Shown here: piece by piece, positions 50,147-60,315 of the stretch
Layout of the letters: each line of letters opens with the position of its first letter
Position numbering within the stretch: position 1 is the first letter of the stretch
Source of the DNA: Alphaproteobacteria bacterium
Lineage (GTDB): Bacteria; Pseudomonadota; Alphaproteobacteria; UBA828
DNA: 64,000 nucleotides
Reading direction: 5' to 3'
Assembly: GCA_022826665.1 (NCBI GenBank)
Contig: JAJDUK010000024.1
Location: 191,844 to 255,843, forward strand
Notes under the pieces: generated by a model
Told to the model about the DNA's origin: nothing
Database searches by the model: none
Seen by the model: only the letters and a program-made list of their open reading frames with translations
Program-made: the position numbers and the translations under genes

Positions 50147-50776
50147 TCAGGTGACGAACGGAATCAGCACCATGATGCCGAGGGTGAGGACGGCGAGCCC
50201 GATCGCGGCAACCGCGCCGTAGCGGTGCTCGAGGATGCGCCGGGCCTTGGGTCCCAGATACCAGAGTATCGCCGCCTCGACGTAGAAGCGCATGCCGCGG
50301 GCGACGAGCGATGCCGCGATGAAGGCGCCCACGTTGAGATTGGCGGCGCCGCTCGCGACGGCCACTAGCTTGTAGGGCAGCGGCGTCAGCGCACCGGCGG
50401 CGACGAACCAGGCGCCCCACTTGTCCCTGTACTCGTAGAAGGTCTCCAGGTCGCTGGCGTGGCCGGAGATTGCGAGAAGAGGCTCGCCCAGCCAGTCGTA
50501 GAGAAAGTAGCCGATCAGGTAGCCGGTGAGGCCGCCGCCGACCGACGAGACCGTAGCGATGCCGGCGAAGAGCCACGCCTTGGCGCGCTTCGCCAGCACC
50601 ATGGGGATGAGCAGCAGGTCCGGCGGCACCGGCAGGAACAGGCTCTGCAGGTAGCAGAGGCCCGCCAGTACCCAGATGGCGCGGCGCGTCCCGGCGCTTT
50701 CGATCGCCCAGTCGTAGAGCCGGCGGAGGAGATGGCGCTGCCCTCTCGCCGCAGGCGTGGCGCTGTCGTCGGTCAT
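50147..50776 (-). CDS. YqaA/DedA family membrane protein
   Basis: ESLFLPVPPDLLLIPMVLA, GGGLTGYLIGYFLYDWLG, AAGALTPLPYKLVAVASGAANLNV. Confidence 0.88.
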   Translation of the reverse strand: MTDDSATPAARGQRHLLRRLYDWAIESAGTRRAIWVLAGLCYLQSLFLPVPPDLLLIPMVLAKRAKAWLFAGIATVSSVGGGLTGYLIGYFLYDWLGEPLLAISGHASDLETFYEYRDKWGAWFVAAGALTPLPYKLVAVASGAANLNVGAFIAASLVARGMRFYVEAAILWYLGPKARRILEHRYGAVAAIGLAVLTLGIMVLIPFVT

Positions 50777-50835
50777 GTCGGATACGTGTGAACGGCCCAG
50801 GAGCTGCGGCCCGCGCGGGTGGTGGGAGCCGGAGT

Positions 50836-52143
50836 CTACCCCCTAAAGAGCTTGCGGTCTTTGCGCTTGTTCCACGCCACCGCGAGCGGCAGGAACCAGG
50901 GGCGGCCGGTGTAGAACGGCCAGGTCGGGAAGGGCCGGCCGTCGAAGGGGCTCGCGGCCTCGGGGTCGCCCAGCACCCGGAGCGCGGTCTTGTGGCCAAG
51001 GTAGGTGCCCATGGGCACGCCGGAGCCGCACCAGCCCATGGCGTACTCGACACCGTCGTGGCTCCCGGTGTGGGGCATCATGTCGAAGGTGAAGGCGGTC
51101 TTGCCGGTCCAGCAATGGCTGATCTTCACGCCTTCCAGTGAAGGGACAACTTGCACCATGGCATCGCGGAGGATGCGGGCCTTCTGCGTGAGGTCGGCGG
51201 GCGGCTCGGCACTGAGCCCGCCGAAGAGGATGCGCGTGCTGTCCTCGTTGGGCCTGATCCAGCAGGGGGAATAGCGGTGCTCGACCATCGGCTTGCCGCC
51301 GGGCGCGATGTGCTCGACACGATCTTCGGGCAGGGGCTCGGTCGCGATCATGAAGGCGTCGACCGGTACCACACGGCGGCGCAGCCATTGGGCCGCCTTG
51401 GGCGTATAGCCGTTGGTCGCCACGATCACGTGACCGGCCTTCACTTCGCCGCGCGGCGTCGATACGCGGAAGCCGCTGTCTGAGCGCTCGATCGCCTGCA
51501 CCGGACAGTGGCCGATGATGCGTGCACCGTCTCGCGCGGCCCGCTCCAGCAGGCCCGCGTGGTAGAGGCCCGCGTGGATCGTGCCGTTGCCGCGCAGGAT
51601 CTGGCCGCCGTGGTAATGCCCCTTGCGGTAGGCCGGCGGTGCCTGGGCCGGCTCCACCATCTCCGCGTCCACCGGCACGCCGTCCTCCCGCATCATGGCG
51701 AGGTCGCGCGCGAGGCCGTCGAACACGCGCTTGGAGGGCGCCGCGATGAAGCGCCCGGTGTTGCGGTAGAAGCAGGCAATCTGCTCGCGCTCGATCAGGA
51801 AGGCCGCGTAGTCGTGGGCGGCGATCGCCGCGCGGCAGACCTCTGCGGCCCGCTCGCGCCCGAGCTTGGGCACCATGTCGCCGTACTTGTGCCAGACCTG
51901 GCGGCCCAGATAGCCGGCGTTGCGGGTGCTGGCGCCGTGGCCTGCGGCCTCGGCATCGAGGACCACCGCGTCCGTGCCCCGGCGCGCGAGCGTGAGCGCT
52001 GCGGAAAGCCCCACGTTGCCCGCCCCCACGATCACGACTTCGGCCTCCTTGGGCGGCGCCTCGTCGGTGATATCCGGCCGCGGTGCTAGGTCCCACCAAT
52101 AGGGCGTGGCCTTGAAATCCACCGTCAGCACGTCCCGCGCCAT
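50836..52143 (-). CDS. FAD-dependent amine/amino-acid oxidoreductase (DadA-like)
   Basis: EVVIVGAGNVGLSAALTLARRGTDAVVLDAE, GAS TRNAGYLGRQ region, MGWCGSGVPMGTYLG. Confidence 0.92.
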   Translation of the reverse strand: MARDVLTVDFKATPYWWDLAPRPDITDEAPPKEAEVVIVGAGNVGLSAALTLARRGTDAVVLDAEAAGHGASTRNAGYLGRQVWHKYGDMVPKLGRERAAEVCRAAIAAHDYAAFLIEREQIACFYRNTGRFIAAPSKRVFDGLARDLAMMREDGVPVDAEMVEPAQAPPAYRKGHYHGGQILRGNGTIHAGLYHAGLLERAARDGARIIGHCPVQAIERSDSGFRVSTPRGEVKAGHVIVATNGYTPKAAQWLRRRVVPVDAFMIATEPLPEDRVEHIAPGGKPMVEHRYSPCWIRPNEDSTRILFGGLSAEPPADLTQKARILRDAMVQVVPSLEGVKISHCWTGKTAFTFDMMPHTGSHDGVEYAMGWCGSGVPMGTYLGHKTALRVLGDPEAASPFDGRPFPTWPFYTGRPWFLPLAVAWNKRKDRKLFRG

Positions 52144-52556
52144 GGCGCCCTCCGGCACTATCCAGGCCGCAAACTACGGCCTAAAGGGCCCAAGAGTATG
52201 CCGGAGCATGGCCGAGGGCTATGGACTATACGACCGGACTCAATCGCGCATCCACGCCGACTCGTTAGAGAACCAACTCCCCAATTGCGGCTGCACGCTG
52301 CCTCCTAAGGTCCAAGGCATGAATACCGGGACGCGCTTGAAGCGCAGCTATTTCATACCGCATCGCGCTCTAACACGCGCACCGTCATGACGACCGAAGT
52401 GAATCGTGACGCGGCTTCACCTCTCAATAGACTCAGAGCAACCAACCCAGAAGCACTCTCGCGCATTACTCACATATGTGCGCTGGACTTCGTGCTGCTT
52501 CAACCTCAACAACCTGCGCCTGTTTCTGGACCAGTAGCTGGAACACCACGCGGCAC

Positions 52557-54086
52557 CTATTCCAACCCAAACGCTTTAACTGACCCTGTTTCCAGATATC
52601 TCTTCGAATGCTCCTTCTGCCAACTGTAACGATACAACTTAGACTTCACTGCATCCAGTGATAGAAATTCTCTCAACCGACTTTTTGCTTTCTTCTTAAT
52701 GTCTATTTTTGCTCTCTTCCCCATTTTCGGCTTGTTAAAGTTTCGTTCTGCAGCTTCCGCTAGTGCCCAGCCCTCCCCATATATTGTCTTTGCAATTTCT
52801 TGCTTACCGACTTGATAGGCGTACCTGTTCGTTAGTGTGACGAGAATATCCCGAGCCTTTATCATTTCCTTAATCGCCTCGGTCGCCCCTGGCCCCTCCC
52901 AATCCAATTGCTCCGCCACCAGAATCGACACACCTCGATAGTAGTGAAAGTCTGCTAACACCGCCATGTATCTTTTTTTTGCTCTCACTCCACTAATTTT
53001 CGATCGCAGACCCTCAAGTCTCTGCCGTGTCTTCTCGCTCGGATGTCCCATTATGAACCGCCAGCCCGCTTCACTGATCGCGTCATCCTCGTCAATCGCC
53101 GCATTCAACATTTCTAACCAGACCATATCTAAATGCCGATCACTCATGAACATGTCGTTTCTGGGCAACGGGTCAGCTCTTGAAATGGCCCACATTGCAC
53201 CCAAGCGTTCCCAATATGAACCGCCTTTTTTTAGCACTAATTCATTCAAGACTTCGGGCTTCTGCCAGTGGTGATCTCTAAGAAAACGTCGCGCACTATG
53301 CCTAACTCGCGCATCAGCGGAACTTAATGACTGCCGCGCTGCACGAAAGTCCAATAATTGGTTGTCACTGACATTCTCGATTTCTTCCGCACGCGCCTGC
53401 CCTATTAGCCTCAAAGCTGTTGATCGTCCATTTGGGAAATCTACTACCGGTGAGCTCGAGTACAAGTGCACATCCTTAGTGGTACATCGGATTAGACGAT
53501 CGTTCATTGTAGGAATACTGATCAATGCTGTTTGCAGATTGAACTGCATCTCTCGATGGTAGCTGCTGTTTAGCCCAGCTTCCTCACGCTTTACTTTACA
53601 ATACACTGCGAACTCACTTTTTTTTCCATTTATTTTTTTCTCTCCTATGAACATGAACTTGATCATTTTTGGCACTTCGTCGCTTACCATATTGTTATAG
53701 ACCCAATGGACATCCTTCCTCCCTTGGGGCCCGATTCGGCTTACTCGCGAAAATAGGTGGCCGTGTTCGGTATCAACTTCCACTGTTTGGTCGACTTTGG
53801 TAAAGGCCCCACGAACGATCAACTCTGTTTGGTTATCCTGATGCACCTGCTTGCTCTCCACCAATGTGTAAATCCATCCTCCCGTTCCAACTAGCAACAT
53901 CAACACCACGACAGACCAAACAGACATATGCAGCCAGTCGTAGAGCCTTTCAGTCTTCGGATCGCTTACGTCTTTTTTGGCCCGCGAGATCATTCTTGGA
54001 ATTATGCGATGACCAAATAGAAGGAGCAACAATGCCACACCAATGGGTCCATAAGTTAGGCCAGTCTGGAGGACATCAATTTGCAT
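52557..54086 (-). CDS. hypothetical two-TM protein with possible HEAT-like helical repeats
   Basis: Two N-terminal TM helices (GPIGVALLLLLFG; VWSVVVLMLLVGTGGWIYTLV), then soluble region with LSSADARVRHSARRFLRDHHWQKPEV; AT-rich relative to surroundings. Confidence 0.75.
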   Translation of the reverse strand: MQIDVLQTGLTYGPIGVALLLLLFGHRIIPRMISRAKKDVSDPKTERLYDWLHMSVWSVVVLMLLVGTGGWIYTLVESKQVHQDNQTELIVRGAFTKVDQTVEVDTEHGHLFSRVSRIGPQGRKDVHWVYNNMVSDEVPKMIKFMFIGEKKINGKKSEFAVYCKVKREEAGLNSSYHREMQFNLQTALISIPTMNDRLIRCTTKDVHLYSSSPVVDFPNGRSTALRLIGQARAEEIENVSDNQLLDFRAARQSLSSADARVRHSARRFLRDHHWQKPEVLNELVLKKGGSYWERLGAMWAISRADPLPRNDMFMSDRHLDMVWLEMLNAAIDEDDAISEAGWRFIMGHPSEKTRQRLEGLRSKISGVRAKKRYMAVLADFHYYRGVSILVAEQLDWEGPGATEAIKEMIKARDILVTLTNRYAYQVGKQEIAKTIYGEGWALAEAAERNFNKPKMGKRAKIDIKKKAKSRLREFLSLDAVKSKLYRYSWQKEHSKRYLETGSVKAFGLE

Positions 54087-54198
54087 ACTTTCGCCCCTCT
54101 GTTGCTAACGTAAACCTAGTGTTGTCCGATCAGTTATTCTCCGAGTAGTGTCGTCCATTAAAAATTGGAATATTTCGAGTGGTGCTGTTTCGTTTCCT

Positions 54199-55365
54199 TC
54201 ATAGTTGAACTATTCCTTCAGGACACCCATTTTCACGACAGTCCTTAGTCATCCATCTGTCCCTTTCGCGCAAAATGCGACTATAAAGTTGCATATTTCC
54301 TCTATGAGTATAGTAATACCAGTGATCCCACCATTCCTCGGGATTGTCGCCGGATATGTGTAGATCGTGCTCCGCAAGCCACGTCATGAGCGGCTCGCCG
54401 TCGATCTGGAGATCGATCCAGCGCTCGGTGGGTCTGCGGGCCTCGAGGCCGTTGTGGCCGATAACCTGGGAATTGAAAGAGAACAGACCTCGTGGGCCGA
54501 AGTTTTCTGCCAAGACGTCGAGCACTGCGTTTTCGCGGCTCACGATGTTGTAGAAGTGAGGCCCCACATCCGCCGCCCACTTCTGTTGCCTGACCTCCCT
54601 CATGAGGGCGGTGTACATCTGGCGAGCGTCGTCCGTGTACTCGGACCCGCCGAGCAGGATGACGCGGCCGATACGGCTCAGGAGGGGAAGCCTGTTCTCG
54701 GCAGCGATACTCAGAGCCCCGATCACGACCACCGAGCCAAGACTGTGGCAAAAGATGTCGATCGGCTGGTTCTTGAATTCCTTTAGCTGGGATAGGGCCT
54801 GCAGAGCGCGAAGCAACGGCCACGAGGCCTTGCGGCCCAGGTCGTACGCGCGCGCGTAGAAATTCTGCTGGTGCGACAGGAGTGAAGAGGCGAATCCCGG
54901 CTGGCTGTACCAGCCGAAAGCGATGGCCACGCCGTTCTTGCCCTTGTCACTGCGTTTGAAGCAGAGTTGCCGGGGCCAACTGGTCGTGTGGTGGCGAATC
55001 TCGATTAGCTCGTCGTACTCCTTGAAGTGAAAGACCCTCCCATGGGGATTGTCGGTCTCCTTCGGGTCGCCTGTGACCGCGTTTCTCGGATCGTAAAGAA
55101 AGCCATGCACCATCACAGTCACGGGCGCACCGGCCACGTAGTCGGCGGCCTCGCTGGATGCCTTGAACTGAAGGTAATCGCAGAGTTCGGGCGAGGGAGT
55201 GAGCGCACTCTCGGGCGGCGAGTCCGGGCGGGGCGGATTCACGCCGACTTCGAGCAAGCCGCGCTTCGTGCCATTGCTTTGGACGTACTTGGTATCGACG
55301 AGCGCGCCCAAGCCGGTCGGTGCGTAGAGACGGTCCTTGATGAGTGTCAGGCGGATGATCGACAT
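54199..55365 (-). CDS. alpha/beta hydrolase (lipase/esterase-like)
   Basis: PVTVMVHGFLYDPR oxyanion region, DIFCHSLGSVVVIGAL nucleophile elbow, RVILLGGSEYTDDAR. Confidence 0.85.
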   Translation of the reverse strand: MSIIRLTLIKDRLYAPTGLGALVDTKYVQSNGTKRGLLEVGVNPPRPDSPPESALTPSPELCDYLQFKASSEAADYVAGAPVTVMVHGFLYDPRNAVTGDPKETDNPHGRVFHFKEYDELIEIRHHTTSWPRQLCFKRSDKGKNGVAIAFGWYSQPGFASSLLSHQQNFYARAYDLGRKASWPLLRALQALSQLKEFKNQPIDIFCHSLGSVVVIGALSIAAENRLPLLSRIGRVILLGGSEYTDDARQMYTALMREVRQQKWAADVGPHFYNIVSRENAVLDVLAENFGPRGLFSFNSQVIGHNGLEARRPTERWIDLQIDGEPLMTWLAEHDLHISGDNPEEWWDHWYYYTHRGNMQLYSRILRERDRWMTKDCRENGCPEGIVQL

Positions 55366-55483
55366 CTCACCGCCCTCTCACCCGTTGAAACGCTGCCAAA
55401 CGGGAGGCGCTTCGACATCATCCGGAGGGTGCGATCCCTTCACCGTCGTCATGCTCAACCGGCCCTGATCTGCGCTAACTAAG

Positions 55484-55512
55484 ATAGCACATAAATGCTA
55501 TATCATAAATGC
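55484..55512. promoter_or_regulatory. operator-like repeats upstream of alpha/beta hydrolase
   Basis: ATAGCA-CATAAA-TGCTAT inverted repeat and CATAAATGC direct repeat at 55490 and 55504. Confidence 0.45.
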
Positions 55513-55710
55513 ATTATCTGCGGAGCCTTTGGTGTCTTCTTCGGACCACGGATTTGGGCCGGCGCGGTTGGCCACGCCGAGGACTCGGCCTTAGCGGGGC
55601 GAAGGTTAGGGTCGCCTTGACAGTCCGGGCGTGTGGGTGCCAGCGTCACCCAAGCCGGCCATGCAACAATCACCGATTAAGCGGCCGGCACGCGACGGTG
55701 GAGGCTGACC

Positions 55711-56151
55711 ATGAGGACAGGCTTGGTGTGCGGCGCGCTGGCGGGTGCGCTGATCGTTGGCGGTTTCACGGGCGGTGCGCTCGGGGCGGATCCTTACGGC
55801 GTCTGGCTCAACGAGCGGCAGGATGCGCACGTCAAACTCTATTCCTGCAACAAGGACGAGCTGTGCGGCCAGATCGTGTGGCTCAAGCGTCCCCTGGGCG
55901 ACGACGGCAAGCCGCGGCGGGACGTCAAGAACGATGACGAATCCCTCCGAGACCGGCCGATGTTGGGCATCCAGGTGCTGTTTGACCTGGAGGACCAGGG
56001 CGGCGGCCAGTGGGAAGACGGCGAGGTCTACAATGCCAGGGACGGCGACACCTACGACGCGGAACTCGAGGTCATCGATGCGAACACGGTCAAGATGAGC
56101 GGCTGCATCTGGTTCGTCTGCAAGACCGAGACCTGGACCCGCGTCGAGTAA
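55711..56151 (+). CDS. DUF2147 domain protein, exported
   Basis: Signal peptide; GVWLNERQDAHVKLYSCNKDELCGQIVWLK, AELEVIDANTVKMSGCIWFVCKTETWTR. Confidence 0.9.
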   Translation: MRTGLVCGALAGALIVGGFTGGALGADPYGVWLNERQDAHVKLYSCNKDELCGQIVWLKRPLGDDGKPRRDVKNDDESLRDRPMLGIQVLFDLEDQGGGQWEDGEVYNARDGDTYDAELEVIDANTVKMSGCIWFVCKTETWTRVE

Positions 56152-56173
56152 TCGGACGGCGACGCCGTCCGAT
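56151..56173 (+). terminator. perfect palindrome at DUF2147 stop codon, possible terminator
   Basis: ATCGGACGGCG-A-CGCCGTCCGAT, 11-bp arms. Confidence 0.6.
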
Positions 56174-56227
56174 AAACTCTCCTTCATATCCCTCTATCGC
56201 CGGGCGCGCGCGGCGCAGTCGCGCCGT

Positions 56228-56256
56228 CCGGGCCTGACGGCCCGGCCTCTTGTTGT
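56228..56256 (+). terminator. intrinsic terminator candidate
   Basis: CCGGGCC-TGAC-GGCCCGG followed by CCTCTTGTTGTCTT. Confidence 0.65.
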
Positions 56257-56295
56257 CTTACATCACGCTGGTAGCCGGTTGGATGTTCAGGCCGG

Positions 56296-56769
56296 CTAAG
56301 CGGCGCCTTTAAGCCAGCGGGCGAGCGCCTTGTCGGAATCGGCGATTTCGCCCACCGAGCCGTACCAGTAGTCTTCCCAGCCGATCTCGGGCAGGCCGGT
56401 GAAGACCATCAGGTTGAGCGGATAAGCCTCGCTGTCGGTGCAGCGCCGAAAATCGTCGCGGAACAGGAACACCGCTTTCTTCCAGGCGACGGCCATGCCG
56501 AGCTCCACCATCACGCCTTCGTCGGGCGGGCAGCCGTTGACCACGGCGAAGATGCCGTCGGCATCGCGCACGTCGCGCAGGTCCGCCTGGCCGATCCGGT
56601 AGGCCCAGCCGGCGGTGGCCTTGTCGATCTGGTTGTTGCGGGCGAAGGGCTCCCACACCTCGGCGCCGAGCGCCTCCAGCGCCGCGACCAGCGCCTGCAG
56701 CGGCCCGTCCTTCTGCTGGGCGGAGAAGCCGTAGGGGTTCGCCAGATAGAGCGTCTTGGCCGCGGGCAT
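56296..56769 (-). CDS. nucleoside 2-deoxyribosyltransferase
   Basis: KTLYLANPYGFSAQQK, DADGIFAVVNGCPPDEGVMVELGMAVAWKKAVFLFRDDFR. Confidence 0.92.
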   Translation of the reverse strand: MPAAKTLYLANPYGFSAQQKDGPLQALVAALEALGAEVWEPFARNNQIDKATAGWAYRIGQADLRDVRDADGIFAVVNGCPPDEGVMVELGMAVAWKKAVFLFRDDFRRCTDSEAYPLNLMVFTGLPEIGWEDYWYGSVGEIADSDKALARWLKGAA

Positions 56770-56803
56770 GAGCGCGCCCTCCCCGCTTACGCCAGCCGCC
56801 CCG

Positions 56804-57472
56804 CTACGCCGCCGCGCGATAGCGCGCGATGGCGGCCTCGAGGCCCGAGCGCGGGCTGGTCAAGAGCGGCACCTGAATGTCGGTGCAGCGGGCGAGCGCC
56901 GGCGTCATGGAGGCCTGGGCGAGCACGATGGCATCGGCCGAAGAAGCCGCCTCGTGCAGGCCGTCCGCGATGATGCGCTCGTGGCCCTCTGCGTCGCCCG
57001 CCACCAGCCGGGCGCGGGCCTCGGCGAAAACGACCGAGTCGATCTCCACCTCCTTGCCGGCGCAGCGTGCGGCGTCCGCGACCAGATCGGCGGTGGGCCC
57101 GATGGTTGTGGCGAGCGTCGCGGCCACGGTGATGCGCCGGCCGGCCTCCACCGCCGCCTCGGCCATCGGCCGGTCCACCCGGAGGATCGGCACGTCCGCC
57201 CGCGCCACCGCGTCGTCGGCGCCGGGGCCGACGGTGGAGCAGGTGCAGAGCACGAGTGCAGCGCCCTTGGTCGCCTCCAGCAGCGCGTCGCGTGCGCGCG
57301 CCCTGATCTCGTCGGTCAGTCCGCCCTCGTCGATCGCGTCGGTCAGCAGCGCTGCCTGAACCACATGGCGCACCGGGACGCCGGGATCGATCTCGGCGCG
57401 CAGCTCGTCGAACAGGTCGATCAGCCCCGCCACCGTGTGGACCATGACCAACTCGCCGGTTCCGCCGCCCAT
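56804..57472 (-). CDS. Asp/Glu racemase family protein
   Basis: VLCTCSTVGPGADDA, ADAIVLAQASMTPA conserved Cys/active-site pattern. Confidence 0.8.
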   Translation of the reverse strand: MGGGTGELVMVHTVAGLIDLFDELRAEIDPGVPVRHVVQAALLTDAIDEGGLTDEIRARARDALLEATKGAALVLCTCSTVGPGADDAVARADVPILRVDRPMAEAAVEAGRRITVAATLATTIGPTADLVADAARCAGKEVEIDSVVFAEARARLVAGDAEGHERIIADGLHEAASSADAIVLAQASMTPALARCTDIQVPLLTSPRSGLEAAIARYRAAA

Positions 57473-57543
57473 CGCCCGCTCCTTCGTGCCCCTGCGCCGT
57501 CCCTATCAGATGACAAAGCGGCGGGAAAGCGCACCCGCCAAGC

Positions 57544-58344
57544 TCACGCCCGCCAGACGACCGGGTACTGCGGGTCTTCGTGGAAGGGCTGGCCGGTGCG
57601 GAGCGCGGTAGGATGCTTGGGAAACTCGGCCGGCGGGTCTCGCAGGATGAAGCGCACGTCGTCGCCGAGCCAGCGGTGGGTGAGCGTGCGGCGGCGCGTG
57701 TCTTGCGTGGGGTTGTTGCGGCCCTGGTGCACGACCAACCCCTGAAAGAAGATGCAGTCTCCGGGCTCCAGCTCCCACGAGACGATGTCGTAGTCCTCGC
57801 GCGCGGCCTCGATATCCGGGCAGCGCTCGAACGCGGCGCCGGGATGGCGGGTGCCGTCCAGCATGCTGTCGAAGGGCGCGAACCAGCGCCCCCAGCGGTG
57901 GGAGCCCCTCACGAACTCCAGCGTGGTCTCCGGCGTGATGGGGTCGAGCGGGATCCAGTTGGAGCAGAACTGCTGGCCGTCCACCGCCATGTAGGGCTGG
58001 TCCTGATGCCACTGCGTGAGGCCCTCGGTGCCGGGCTCCTTCACGAACACCTGGTCGTAGAAGAACGTGATTGTGGACGCTCCCGAGAGCGCGGCGGCGA
58101 TCCCGGCGCACGGCCCCTCCAGGGCAAACGCCTTCATCTGCGGCACATGGCGCCAGAGGTCGAAGTCGTTGAAGAAGAGGCCGGGGTCGGAGTCCTCGGT
58201 GTAAATCTCGACATGGGGGCCGGGTTTCGCCATGTCGGCGGCGACGCCCTCGCGCAGCCGCTCGATCCAGTCCTGGTCGATCACGCCGCGCAGGCACACC
58301 ACCCCGTCGGTGCGATAGGCCTCGATCTCGGCTTGCGTCGGCAT
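57544..58344 (-). CDS. phytanoyl-CoA dioxygenase family protein
   Basis: WHQDQPYMAVDGQQFCSNWIPLDPITPETTLEFVRGSHRWG, VVHQGRNNPTQDTRR; start at 58344 or 58347. Confidence 0.92.
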   Translation of the reverse strand: MPTQAEIEAYRTDGVVCLRGVIDQDWIERLREGVAADMAKPGPHVEIYTEDSDPGLFFNDFDLWRHVPQMKAFALEGPCAGIAAALSGASTITFFYDQVFVKEPGTEGLTQWHQDQPYMAVDGQQFCSNWIPLDPITPETTLEFVRGSHRWGRWFAPFDSMLDGTRHPGAAFERCPDIEAAREDYDIVSWELEPGDCIFFQGLVVHQGRNNPTQDTRRRTLTHRWLGDDVRFILRDPPAEFPKHPTALRTGQPFHEDPQYPVVWRA

Positions 58345-58529
58345 CATGGCGCGCCTCTCCGCCACCCTGGCCGAGTGTAGCGCAGCGCGCACCGTGCGGG
58401 CCATTCCTCGTGCCCCTCGTCTCTTGTCCCGACTTGAATTGCGGGGCGCCGGTGCGCACCTATGGCGGCAACTTCATGGGTCGATTCGCGGCCGCGCATG
58501 AGAACGGCCGCCATCAGAGGAGGCACAGT

Positions 58530-59162
58530 GTGAACGGCACAGCGTTAGGAAAACGTCTTCCGCTATCGCGGCGCGGTCTTGTGCGGGCGGGTCTCGCCGG
58601 TGCCGCGATGCTTGCGGTGACGGCGATTGTCGCCGCCTGCCAGCCGCCGCCAAGCTACGAGAGCGAGCCCTTCTCCTTCGCGGCACTGCCGCCGCTAGTG
58701 TTCGACCTGGGCGGGATCGAGGTCGTCGAGCGCGGGTCCACATCGCACCCCTCCGACGTCGATCACCTCTTCTCGACCCCGCCGGCTGTCGCCGCGCGGC
58801 TCTGGGCGGAGGACCGGCTGCAGACGAGCGGAGACCTCGGCCTGCTGCGGGTGACGATCGAGGAAGCCAGCGCCAGGATCACGCCGCTCAAGACCAATAC
58901 CGACCTCAAGGGCCTGTTCACGGAGGAGCAAGCCGAGCGGTTGGACCTGCGGCTGCGCGTGACGATTGAGGCGATCGACGGGAGTGGGCAGGTGAACGGC
59001 AGCGCCACGGCGGATGCCCGGCGCTCCCGCACGCTGCTGGAAGGCATCACGCTTGCAGAGCGCGAACGGGCTTACGACGAGGTCGTGAAAGCGCTCTTCC
59101 ACGACTACAACGCGAGCCAGGAGAAGGCGATCCGGCAGTACCTGGGGCTCTATCTGCGCTGA
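58530..59162 (+). CDS. putative lipoprotein
   Basis: GAAMLAVTAIVAACQPP lipobox; GTG start preferred over the 58410 start. Confidence 0.65.
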   Translation: MNGTALGKRLPLSRRGLVRAGLAGAAMLAVTAIVAACQPPPSYESEPFSFAALPPLVFDLGGIEVVERGSTSHPSDVDHLFSTPPAVAARLWAEDRLQTSGDLGLLRVTIEEASARITPLKTNTDLKGLFTEEQAERLDLRLRVTIEAIDGSGQVNGSATADARRSRTLLEGITLAERERAYDEVVKALFHDYNASQEKAIRQYLGLYLR

Positions 59163-59192
59163 CACCAGACGGAGCGTTGCAGGCCCCTTCCC

Positions 59193-60233
59193 CTACCCGC
59201 CGACCACCGCCTCCAGCACCTCGCCTGCCGCATCGACCGCCGCCGCATCGACATCGAGGTGCGTGACCGCACGCAGCCGGTGGCGGCCCACGGCGCCGAT
59301 CAGCACGCCCTTGGCCCGCAGCGCCTCCGAGAGATCGGACGCGCTCATCCCCGTCTCGGCGCAGTCGAAGAAGACCAGGTTGCTGTCGACCCGCCGCTGG
59401 TCGAGGCTGAGCTGCGACAGCGTGCGCACCTTGTCGGCGAGGCTGCGGGCATTGGCGTGATCCTCGGCGAGGCGCGCGACATGGTGGTCGAGCGCATAGA
59501 GCCCAGCGGCGGCGAGGATGCCGGATTGGCGCATGGAGCCGCCGAGGCGCTGCTTCCACTGCCACGCGGCCTCGATGAACTCGGCAGAGCCGGCGAGCAC
59601 GGCACCGACCGGGCAACCGAGCCCCTTGCTGAAATCCACCCACACGGAATCGAAGGGGGTGGCGTAGCGGGCGGCGTCCACGCCCGTTTCGACCACCGCG
59701 TTGAGGAGCCGTGCGCCGTCCATGTGAAGCGCGAGCCCGTGCGCCCTGGCCATCTCGCCCACAGCCTCGATGGTCTCCAGCGGCCAGATCGTTCCGCCGC
59801 CCTGATTCGAGGTCTGCTCGACCACGGCGAGCCGCGAGCGCGGCGCGTAGCGGGTCACGGCGCGGACCGCATCGGCAAGCTGCTCCGGCGAATAGACACC
59901 GGCCTCGCCGTCGAGAGGGCGCACCATCGCGCCGGCGAGCGCCGCCGGGCCGCCGCCTTCCGACGTGATGATGTGCGCCGTCCGGTCGCAGATCACCTCC
60001 TCGCCGGGGCGGCAGTGCACCAGCAGCGCGATCTCGTTGCACATGGAGCCGGACGGGAGGAAGACCCCCGCCTCCTTGCCCAACATCGCGGCCACGCGCG
60101 CCTGCAGTGCGTTGACGGTGGGGTCCTCGCCGCGCTGCTCGTCGCCGACCTCGGCCTCGGCCATGGCCTGGCGCATGGCCGCCGTCGGCCGCGTGACCGT
60201 GTCGCTCCTGAGATCGACGTGATTGCCCGACAT
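59193..60233 (-). CDS. low-specificity threonine aldolase-like PLP enzyme
   Basis: [60 protein letters not shown]. Confidence 0.95.
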   Translation of the reverse strand: MSGNHVDLRSDTVTRPTAAMRQAMAEAEVGDEQRGEDPTVNALQARVAAMLGKEAGVFLPSGSMCNEIALLVHCRPGEEVICDRTAHIITSEGGGPAALAGAMVRPLDGEAGVYSPEQLADAVRAVTRYAPRSRLAVVEQTSNQGGGTIWPLETIEAVGEMARAHGLALHMDGARLLNAVVETGVDAARYATPFDSVWVDFSKGLGCPVGAVLAGSAEFIEAAWQWKQRLGGSMRQSGILAAAGLYALDHHVARLAEDHANARSLADKVRTLSQLSLDQRRVDSNLVFFDCAETGMSASDLSEALRAKGVLIGAVGRHRLRAVTHLDVDAAAVDAAGEVLEAVVGG

Positions 60234-60315
60234 GCCGTCCTCCTCGTTGTCCGCGCGTGGCGCGACGCAATGATGCCACCGAGCCGGTGCCGGCTACAGC
60301 CCCACTTATCCCGCA

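Noticed and set aside
49035-51053. 672-aa minus-strand ORF across the nucleosidase and YqaA genes
   Set aside because: Spans several genes that have clear motifs in other frames; composition is arginine/proline-rich.
52106-52629. Two short plus-strand ORFs downstream of the islet
   Set aside because: No domain pattern and no clear ribosome-binding sites; likely random in the mixed-composition region.
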